From: an uncultured Eubacterium sp.
GTDB taxonomy: Bacteria; Bacillota; Clostridia; Lachnospirales; Lachnospiraceae
Assembly (NCBI GenBank): GCA_905236805.1
Contig: CAJOPH010000026.1
Coordinates: forward strand, 1 to 48,012
DNA: 48,012 nt
Direction of reading: 5' to 3'
Position 1 is the first letter of the stretch; each line of letters begins with the position of its first letter. The notes under the pieces are model-generated. The model was not told the origin of the DNA and searched no databases. It saw only the letters and a list, made by a program, of their open reading frames with translations. Shown here piece after piece: positions 1 through 7,500 of the stretch. A program made the position numbers and the translations under genes.

Positions 1-483
1 AGCGACACCTGCCTCATCGGCAGTCTTTGCTATCTCAGCGTTGGCCGTGATGTCCCCGCCGAATACCACGAGGGCGTCCACTCCCGCGTCAATCATCTGC
101 TGGCAATACTCTGTTACCTTGTCCACGTCAGCCTGTGCATCCAGCACGTTCACCGTGGCGCCCTGTCCCTCTGCATACTCCTGGAAGGAAGTGCCGATAA
201 GGCCACCCCAAGGAGCCGCCGTATTGATCGTGACATAGCCTATCCTCTTGCCGGAAAGGTCAACTGAGCTGTAGTCCAGGTTCGCATCAGCCTCACTCCC
301 TGCCGCAGCGGATGAATCGGACGAAGCATCGCCCGAGCCGCCTTCTGCAGAAGCCGTTGACTCCTGGGAAGCGTCACCCGAGCCGCCTCCACTATTGCTG
401 TCCCCACTTCCTCCACACGCAGCCAGGGAAATGGACATTGCGCCCACCAGTAAAAGCGACGCCAGTTTCTTTAATTTAACCAT
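1..483 (-). CDS. Sugar ABC transporter substrate-binding lipoprotein (N-terminal 161 residues; runs off the window)
   Basis: Extracellular solute-binding protein of a simple-sugar (CUT2, RbsB/YtfQ-like) ABC importer. The sequence shows a Lys-containing signal peptide ending in the lipobox LAAC, with a predicted lipidated Cys at about residue 23. A low-complexity Gly/Ser/Asp/Ala linker of about 45 residues follows, and then the start of a periplasmic-binding-protein fold (GKRIGYVTINTAAPWGG, then an IDAGVDALVVFGGD strand-turn). The C-terminal part lies beyond position 1. The start is the ATG at 481-483, preceded by TTTAGGAGGT at good spacing. It is the last gene of the transporter operon, 141 nt after the second permease. 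That gap may let the binding protein be expressed separately, but I see no clear promoter or terminator in it. The sugar cannot be read from this fragment. Confidence 0.9.
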   Translation of the reverse strand, partial: MVKLKKLASLLLVGAMSISLAACGGSGDSNSGGGSGDASQESTASAEGGSGDASSDSSAAAGSEADANLDYSSVDLSGKRIGYVTINTAAPWGGLIGTSFQEYAEGQGATVNVLDAQADVDKVTEYCQQMIDAGVDALVVFGGDITANAEIAKTADEAGVA

Positions 484-624
484 TGGTCTTTACCTCCTAA
501 AATATAGAAAAATGGTTTGGTAAAAACATTGAACAATGAATTTACCATATATCAGATACTGCCCATTTTAAAGCAGATATCTCGCACATATTTACGAAAA
601 GGCTTGCCATCTCAAAAATGGTCT

Positions 625-1629
625 CTACTCATCATCGCTCTTGGTCGATGTAAACCTGTCCACGATAAGAACGATGATAAGGATGATGCCGGTAACGAGG
701 TTCACGCGCTCCGTGCTCCAGAACATGGTACTCATCATGGTCGAGAGCGTCCTCATTATCAGGATACCCAAAAGCACATGTACCGCGGTACCCTTACCGC
801 CTGTCATCTTGATGCCGCCTATGACGCACGCCGATATCGGGAAGGTGCCAAGGGCGGTACCCTGGGTATATATGGCGGCTCCGTTAAAGGCCACCATGAA
901 GAAACCCGTCATTCCCGCCAATACCCCGCAGATAACGAACGTGGTAAACGCCGTCTTTGACACCGAGATGCCGGCGAATTCGGCTGCCTCGGGATTGTCA
1001 CCCACTATGTGAAGCCTGTTGCCGTAGCTGGTCTTGTACATCCACCAGAACACGGCCGCCACGAACAGTGCGAAGATGACGACCATGGGCGTGAGCCACT
1101 TTATCCCTAATATATTATATTTTGCGATGTTAGTCAAGACGGACTTGTCCACTGCAGAGTAACTGTCCCTTGCGTAATTCATAACAAGACCCTGAAAGAT
1201 ATAGTTTGTGGCTATAGTAGCTATCAGCGAGGAAATCCCTATCTTCGTGATAATAAAGCCGTTGAAAGCCCCTAGGATACCCCCAACCACGACGGCGCTT
1301 ATCAGTCCCAGGATTATGCAAAGGGCGGGAGATATGCCCGCATTATATGCCATATTAAATACTGTCACCAGTATGACCCCACAGAAGGTGGCGTTGTATC
1401 CCACCGAAAGGTCTATATTGCCCGCTATCATGACCAAAGAAAGCCCCAGGCAGCACAGACCAAACTGCGCCGTGTACAAAAATACATTGTAAAAGCTCCC
1501 CGTGAAGCCGTCTATCCCGATGAATGCCACGAACAGCAGCACCACGAGAATGAGTATAGAATTGTTGTCCTTCAGGAACCTCTCCCACTGGAAAGAGGCC
1601 TTAGGCGTATTTACTGTTTTTTCTTCCAT
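625..1629 (-). CDS. Sugar ABC transporter permease (second permease)
   Basis: Membrane permease of the CUT2 branch (BPD_transp_2 fold, RbsC/YjfF-like), 334 residues, with about ten hydrophobic segments visible from residue 25 to the end. It carries the family motif GNIDLSVG near residue 70 and the cytoplasmic NPEAAEFAGI loop near residue 210 that contacts the ATPase. It overlaps the upstream permease gene by 19 nt, so the two are probably translationally coupled. Two different permeases served by one ATPase resemble the ytfT/yjfF arrangement of galactofuranose importers, whereas the classic ribose system has one permease. That similarity suggests a pyranose or furanose sugar substrate but does not prove one. 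Confidence 0.9.
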   Translation of the reverse strand: MEEKTVNTPKASFQWERFLKDNNSILILVVLLFVAFIGIDGFTGSFYNVFLYTAQFGLCCLGLSLVMIAGNIDLSVGYNATFCGVILVTVFNMAYNAGISPALCIILGLISAVVVGGILGAFNGFIITKIGISSLIATIATNYIFQGLVMNYARDSYSAVDKSVLTNIAKYNILGIKWLTPMVVIFALFVAAVFWWMYKTSYGNRLHIVGDNPEAAEFAGISVSKTAFTTFVICGVLAGMTGFFMVAFNGAAIYTQGTALGTFPISACVIGGIKMTGGKGTAVHVLLGILIMRTLSTMMSTMFWSTERVNLVTGIILIIVLIVDRFTSTKSDDE

Positions 1630-2633
1630 AGCTTTATCCCCTTTCCTTCAAGCGCGTCCAACGAAAGGACGAATACCATTATGAGTCCCATTACCACCCA
1701 TCTCATGTAGAGCGGGAGGTTTAGCATCGTAAATCCGCTAAGCAGCACACCATAGAAGAGCACCCCTATGATGGTACCCCATACGGAGCCCTTGCCGCCT
1801 TCCACCGCACAGCCGCCAAGGACCACGCAGAGGATGACCTCCATTTCCTTTCCGGAGGCTGCCTGGGGGTTTGAGCTCTTTACATTGGCCATGGTGACTA
1901 CCGCAGCCAACGCGCAGCAAAGTCCCAGTATGAGGTAGGCTATGGCTATGTTTCTCTTGAACCTGATGCCGGAGAACCTGGCCGCCACGGGGTTTGACCC
2001 TATGACGTACATCTGTTTGCCGTATACGGTCTTTGACAGCAAAAATCCAAGTACCAGCGCCACCAGGATAAACCATATGATAAGGATCGATATCGGTCCG
2101 AATGATGCGGTTCCAAACCACTGGAATGCGGCTGAGCAGTCATTCGGAATGACCAAAACAGACCCCGCCGACGCCATCAGCGCCAGGGCTCCGTATACCG
2201 AACTCATTCCCAATGACGCTATGAATGAATTTAATTTCACATATGCCACCAGCACACCGTTCACGAGTCCGCACAAGGCTCCCACTGCCAGTGTGCCCAC
2301 GATGCCGCAGAAGGCATTGTCGGTATTCATCATGAACAGGGCGCATATACAGCACAGGAAGGTCAGCTGATTTCCCACGGAAAGGTCTATATTACCCGTG
2401 ATCATGACCAGGGTCATGCCAAAGGCTATGATCCCGGTATAAAGCTGCTGCCTCAATATCTGTCCCAGGTTCGACGGGGCCAAAAAGACCAGTCCCCCGG
2501 GAAATCCCCTCGTGATCTGAATGATTATCTCGAAAAGTATCGCCACCACGATCATCGCGATGAACACGGACGCGCCGTTCATGGAGAGGATCTTCTTAAT
2601 AGCGGATTCTTCGTTTTTCTTGGTATCAGCCAT
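1611..2633 (-). CDS. Sugar ABC transporter permease (first permease)
   Basis: CUT2-family permease, 340 residues. The N-terminal 15 residues are hydrophilic (Lys/Glu/Asn). Multiple membrane segments follow, with the conserved GNIDLSVG motif near residue 83 and the cytoplasmic coupling loop SNPVAARFSGI near residue 218. Its start codon shares one base with the stop codon of the ATPase gene (TGATG), and its 3' end overlaps the next permease by 19 nt. The three genes therefore form a tightly coupled unit that probably assembles a heterodimeric permease on one tandem ATPase. The C-terminus is Lys-rich. Confidence 0.9.
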   Translation of the reverse strand: MADTKKNEESAIKKILSMNGASVFIAMIVVAILFEIIIQITRGFPGGLVFLAPSNLGQILRQQLYTGIIAFGMTLVMITGNIDLSVGNQLTFLCCICALFMMNTDNAFCGIVGTLAVGALCGLVNGVLVAYVKLNSFIASLGMSSVYGALALMASAGSVLVIPNDCSAAFQWFGTASFGPISILIIWFILVALVLGFLLSKTVYGKQMYVIGSNPVAARFSGIRFKRNIAIAYLILGLCCALAAVVTMANVKSSNPQAASGKEMEVILCVVLGGCAVEGGKGSVWGTIIGVLFYGVLLSGFTMLNLPLYMRWVVMGLIMVFVLSLDALEGKGIKLWKKKQ

Positions 2634-4243
2634 CAGTCATCACCCCCTTCGGCGGCTTCTTGCGCCTTTACGACATTCTCCTTTGCTTCTGCTTCCATGG
2701 CTATCATCTCTTCTTTTTCTTCTTCCAGGACTTCGTGGAAATTCTCCGTGAAGTTGCCGCCCAGTGCCCACTTTAGAACCTCTTCCCTGGACAGATCATC
2801 GGTGATGGGCAGCTGCGAGGTCTTCTTTCCTTCGAATACCGTGATGACCGAGTCACACACTCCCATGATCTCTTCTATCTCGGAAGATACCACTATGATG
2901 GCCATGCCCTGCTTGGCAAGGTCGGAAAGTATTCCGTATATCTCCGACTTCGATCCCACGTCTATTCCCCTCGTCGGCTCATCCACTATGAGGACTCCGG
3001 GGTTTATCATGAGCCATTTGGCTACGACGACCTTTTGCTGGTTCCCCCCTGAGAGGTTTCCCACCAGCTGGTTCACTGAAGGAGCCTTTATGGAAATGGA
3101 CTTCATGTATTCATCGGCGGCTTTTTTCTGTGCCTCCGTGTTTACCACTCCTGCGGGTGAAAGATCGGGAAGCTTTACCAGGGTCATATTGAGCAGTATG
3201 GACAATGGCAGAGCCAGCCCTTCCTTCTTCCTGTCTTCCGTGCAAAATCCCACGCCCGCCTTTATGGCTGCCACGGGGTCATGCGGCTTCAAGGGCTTTC
3301 CATCTATCAGGACCTCTCCCGAATCATACTTGTCCACACCGAATATGGCCCTCATGATCTCTGAACGCCCCGCGCCGACCAGCCCGAAGAAACCGACCAC
3401 TTCGCCTTTTTTTACCTCAAAGGATACATCCTCGAAGACCCCTTTGCTCGTCAGATTCTTAACAGAGAGCTTTACGTCCCCTATCTCTGCCGGCTCTTTC
3501 ACGTACAGGTTTTCCAGCGGCCGGCCTATCATGTTTGCTATGAGCTCATCTTCCGTGAATTCGTCCTTGTTCTTGGATATGATGTTTTTTCCATCGCGGA
3601 TGACGGTGATCCTGTCCGACAGGAACATGACCTCATCCAGCTTGTGGCTGATGTAGATAATGGCTATGTTCCTATCCACCAGCTTCTTTATGACGTTAAA
3701 CAGCGTCTCCGTCTCCGCCTCCGACAGGGATGAGGTGGGCTCGTCCATGATGATCAGCCTGGCGTTCCTGGTCAGAGCCCTTCCTATCTCTATCATCTGC
3801 TGCTGGCCCACCGACAGATCCCCCGCTATCGTCTTTGGTGAAATGTCCATGTCCAGTTCATTTAGTATCTCGGCGGATTTTTGGTAGAGGGCCTTGTGAT
3901 CCACGAGCTTACCCTTCATGGGAAGATTCCCGATGAAAAGATTCTTTGCCACATCCAGCTGCGTGGCTATGGAAAGCTCCTGGTAAACGCAGGATACCCC
4001 GGCCGCTATGGCCTCCGTGGTAGACGCAAAATTCACCACCTGTCCGTCTATCTTGTATTCTCCGCCGTCCCTCGCATGTACGCCCGTCAGTACCTTTATC
4101 AAGGTGGATTTTCCGGCCCCGTTCTCACCGCACAGCGAATGAACCTCTCCTTCCCTTATGTCGAAGGAGACCCCATCCAGCGCGCGCACGCCCGGAAAGA
4201 GCTTCTCTATCCCCGAGAGCTCTATAAAAGTATCGCCCCTCAT
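2633..4243 (-). CDS. Simple-sugar ABC transporter ATP-binding protein (tandem nucleotide-binding domains)
   Basis: ATPase of the sugar importer, RbsA/MglA/YtfR type, 536 residues with two ABC domains in tandem. Domain 1 has Walker A GENGAGKST near residue 40, signature LSVGQQQ and Walker B LIIMDEPTSSL. Domain 2 has the degenerate Walker A GLVGAGRSE near residue 290, as is usual in this family, signature LSGGNQQ and Walker B VLIVDEPTRGIDVG. Family members are about 495-510 residues; the excess is an acidic, Ala/Glu-rich C-terminal tail of about 40 residues that I do not associate with a known domain. The start ATG at 4241-4243 follows CTAGGAGGT. It is the first gene of the operon, with a TTGATA-17-TATAAT promoter just upstream and a structured region before that. 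Confidence 0.95.
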   Translation of the reverse strand: MRGDTFIELSGIEKLFPGVRALDGVSFDIREGEVHSLCGENGAGKSTLIKVLTGVHARDGGEYKIDGQVVNFASTTEAIAAGVSCVYQELSIATQLDVAKNLFIGNLPMKGKLVDHKALYQKSAEILNELDMDISPKTIAGDLSVGQQQMIEIGRALTRNARLIIMDEPTSSLSEAETETLFNVIKKLVDRNIAIIYISHKLDEVMFLSDRITVIRDGKNIISKNKDEFTEDELIANMIGRPLENLYVKEPAEIGDVKLSVKNLTSKGVFEDVSFEVKKGEVVGFFGLVGAGRSEIMRAIFGVDKYDSGEVLIDGKPLKPHDPVAAIKAGVGFCTEDRKKEGLALPLSILLNMTLVKLPDLSPAGVVNTEAQKKAADEYMKSISIKAPSVNQLVGNLSGGNQQKVVVAKWLMINPGVLIVDEPTRGIDVGSKSEIYGILSDLAKQGMAIIVVSSEIEEIMGVCDSVITVFEGKKTSQLPITDDLSREEVLKWALGGNFTENFHEVLEEEKEEMIAMEAEAKENVVKAQEAAEGGDD

Positions 4244-4285
4244 GGCACACCTCCTAGTGATATAACAGTTATTCCAAGCCTTTGT

Positions 4286-4314
4286 ATTATACTACACTAT
4301 ATATCAAATATCAA
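4286..4314 (-). promoter_or_regulatory. Sigma-A-type promoter of the sugar ABC operon
   Basis: On the minus strand, TTGATA (4309-4314), a 17-nt spacer and TATAAT (4286-4291), about 42 nt before the ATPase start codon. It lies just downstream of the intrinsic terminator at 4335-4362, so the transporter can be transcribed even if upstream transcription stops at that terminator. Confidence 0.75.
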
Positions 4315-4334
4315 GAACTATCATGACCGTTTAC

Positions 4335-4362
4335 AAAAAGTGGGCGACACAAGGCCGCCCAC
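4335..4362 (-). terminator. Rho-independent terminator ahead of the sugar ABC operon
   Basis: On the minus strand, a perfect 7-bp stem GTGGGCG/CGCCCAC (4340-4346 with 4356-4362), a 9-nt loop and then TTTTT (4335-4339). No protein gene of normal size ends at it. It ends either the short transcript that starts near 4536 or read-through from the leucine-rich protein gene. Confidence 0.75.
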
Positions 4363-4536
4363 AAAGATAAGAAAGGAGTCAATTACTCAACCTGTATTTC
4401 GTTTTCTTATAGGAGTCTTTCTCTCCATCTTTATGAAACCCACCGTGGTACTTCAGGTTCTCATAACAGTTCGTACCTTTTGGGGATTGTATCTAAAACG
4501 ATACAATCAAGTACAAAAAAATACAATTTCAATACG
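4335..4536 (-). ncRNA. Candidate structured small RNA or operon leader, about 200 nt
   Basis: This gene-free stretch has its own consensus promoter (4543-4571) and an intrinsic terminator (4335-4362). Between them the minus-strand transcript can form a perfect 9-bp hairpin (GATTGTATC, 6-nt loop, GATACAATC; 4485-4508). It can also form a 10-bp hairpin with one bulged G (TTATGAgAACC / GGTTTCATAA; 4431-4466). AACCTG (4454-4459) can pair instead with CAGGTT (4389-4394), which gives two mutually exclusive folds. A 13-codon basic ORF (ATG at 4426-4428, stop at 4387-4389, peptide MERKTPIRKRNTG) sits inside but has no convincing ribosome site. It may be a free-standing sRNA or an attenuating leader of the transporter operon. 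I do not recognise a known RNA family. Confidence 0.45.
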
Positions 4537-4542
4537 TATGAC

Positions 4543-4571
4543 ATTGTACCACTATTTTCTCATTCTGTCAA
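4543..4571 (-). promoter_or_regulatory. Consensus promoter of the candidate RNA upstream of the sugar ABC operon
   Basis: On the minus strand, TTGACA (4566-4571), a 17-nt spacer and TACAAT (4543-4548). It starts only 24 nt after the stop codon of the leucine-rich protein gene. The perfect inverted repeat at 4485-4508 begins about 28 nt downstream of the expected start and could also act as an operator at the DNA level. Confidence 0.75.
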
Positions 4572-4594
4572 CCCCTAATACTTTTAATTTTTTA

Positions 4595-7500
4595 CTATTT
4601 TTTCACCGTCACCTTCCTTCCGGAATTGCTCTTCTTGAATATCGTCTTGTATTTTTTAAGGAACTTCTTAGTCTTTGCCTTCTTTTGCAGCCTTATGGTC
4701 CTTACCTTGGACCCCGTAAGGGACTTTTTGACACCGGACTTGGTAAGGAGCTTCGTCCTCACCTTCAATATCTTCACCCTGGATCCCTTGAAAGCCCTGG
4801 GCTCTATGGTCTTAATGTTTTTGCCGATGATGACGGTCGTAGCCGCCGAAGACGAATCAAAGGCTCCCGTCTTTATCGTAGTGACATTATATACATACCC
4901 ACCTATGGTAACGGTCGCGGGTATGGTGACGGTCTTTGCCGCAGATGAGGCGGGCTTCGTAAACGCCACCTTCCTGGTAGCCCCTATGACGTCAAGGACG
5001 GTAAAAGTTCCTTTGTCTGTGGAGATCACATCCCCCGCATTATAAACCACATATACCGGCAGCGACTGGCCCGTGTTATCGTCACCGGTATTATCTTCGG
5101 GAGGGGTGGTATCCCCCGTCCCCCCCGTGTTACCGGGATCTGTAGTACCACCCGTGTTACCATCCGAAGGCTCGGGGTCATTGTTTACGGGCTCTTCGGG
5201 GGTCTTTTCCGGCGCCTTTATCACATACGAGAATGTGACAGACGAGCCTGCGTAATCACCCTTTCCTTTGATCTTGCCTGTGATGGTGGTATCCTCATCA
5301 GGAGACCCTGTCAGGTCACCCGTGTACTGGGGCTCTTCATAATCCGCACCCTCCACCAGGGTATAGTTTCCGTCTATGAGCCTTAAGGAATCAGGCTTCA
5401 CCTCGCTTCCGGTGTATTCATATGTGCTCTTTAAGCCTTCGATGGTCACCTTCGATATGTCATTGGTGACAGTGACCTTTACGTCCGCCATTCTGGACAC
5501 ATTTCCCCTTGCCACCACCTGTATGGTGGTGGTGCCCGGGGATACTCCGGTGATGGTGGCCTTCCCCCCATCATTGGTGACGGTCGCTATTTTTTCATCC
5601 TCCGAAACCCATGTATAGGTCACGGAAGCAGCGCTCCCCGACGCCCCGTTTACGGACGTGGTAGATGCTGACTCGTAAAGGGCCGTGACCTCAGCAGTCT
5701 TTCCCTTAAACAAGGCCACATTATCAGCGCTAAGGCTAAGGGTCACCTCCTCAGGCGTCCCACTGGTAATGGTCACTTTGGCGGTATTTTCCGCATAGCC
5801 GGTGGCAGGATAGAAGGTATAGTTCCCGCTGGATACGCTTCCTACCGCGCCACAGGTGATACCGGCAGATACCAGCTCGTTTTCGGTCATGGCCGCCTGG
5901 TCTTTATTGTCATATATGTTGGCACCCTTTACGGAAAGCCCCGTGTCATAGCCCGCGGAAAATACAGCCTCCGTCGTGCCGCTCCTCGTGCCCCTCTTTA
6001 CGCTTAATAATTTTTTGTTTTCATATGAGCTCTCCTTCACCCCGCCGTCGGCATAGGCTACGGATGTATCGTCTATCTTATCCAAAGCCACCGTCACACC
6101 GGCCTGTGTACTGTCCACGGTAAGCTCTATATCCCCCTCTGTCTTGGTATCAAGCTTTAAGGTATCTGACTTTGCGGACAACGTAGCCTGCTTTTCATAT
6201 ACCTTTATGATGCAGTAATCCACTCCCTTGTACATGCTGGGAGACTCCGTGTTATTTATCACCGTGACTATGGCATAGCCTGTCTTTTTCGCCGTGACAA
6301 GACCGGTGTCAGATACATTTACCACCTGCTGGGAAATGGTCTCTTCGTCATAATCCGAGCTCCTGTACCTGTAAGTATCTATCTTTCCATTCGCACCAAG
6401 GTCAAGCCCCGCCACGTAGGTCACATCCGTCGCATCCCCTACCTGCAGCCGGACGGTGCCGCCTTCCTTTACGCTATATGTATCCTTCACGTCCAAGTAT
6501 TCATTTTCCGAAGGATCCAGGGTAAATTCCGCCTTCTTCACGGTGATCTCCTCCGCCGTATCTTCGTTATTTACGGCAGATACCATTCCCTTGGCCACGA
6601 TCTTCAATGTGCCTCCGGCACCGGTCGGGGTAACCTTTACTATGGACCAGTCACCATCCTCCGACACATCCTCTATGGTGGCGTCAACGGTTCCCTTATT
6701 TTCCCACGCGTAGTCCTCGGTCAGGGAGACCATGCTGATGCCGCTTGCCACCTGGGATGTGGCAGCCTTAAAATATAACGGCCTCCCCGCGGCTATCGTA
6801 TCACCTGTAAATTTATAGGAAAGCTCCCCCTTATCGTAGGATGAATAGCAGACGGTCTCCACGGTGCTGCTGATGGTAACGTTAGACCCTATCACATAAA
6901 GGGTAGGCGAACCGGATGCTGTCCTTCCTGCCAATTTGGCAGTCATATTACCCGTGGCGCTTGTCGTGACAGTAGATGCCCCTCCCAGGGTGACAGTCCT
7001 TCCGGTACAATATATCCCTTCCGAGGCCTTTGACCCGTTTATGGTGATATTATCATCTTCTATCTTCCAGTATCCCACCAACGAACTTTGGACAGAGGAA
7101 CCTAAATCATTCTTTAATGTAAGATCCCCCTCCGTATTTCCATCCGGATAGCCCTGGGATAACATCTTGTCAGAATAATACGTTCCCTCCAATGTTGCCG
7201 TGGTGGTCTCCCCTGCCTTTATCACGTTTTTTTTCAAGGATACGGTGAGGGTAGATAGCCTCTGCGTAGTTCCCCCGCTAGACTCGGTGGTTATTTCCAA
7301 CTCCTTGCTTCTCATTGCTGTGAGATCATCACCCGTGACGCCTGAGACCGTGGCATTTTTCCAGAGCCGCCCGTCGGTTATCAGATTCCCTTTGATAGTA
7401 AGATTGCTAGGATTTGATACAGTATCACTCGTATTACTCGATGTCGTCACCTTCGAGAGTGCAAAATTTTCCGTCTGTGTACTTAGATCCAGCGACGTAA

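Noticed and set aside
2697-3656. Long open frame opposite the sugar ABC ATPase
   Set aside because: It is fully antisense to a clear tandem ABC ATPase with all motifs; its Ser/Phe-rich product shows no domain and no ribosome site.
3881-4948. Plus-strand open frame across the ABC leader and the LRR gene end
   Set aside because: It spans two unrelated genes and the promoter-terminator region in antisense, with no start signal.
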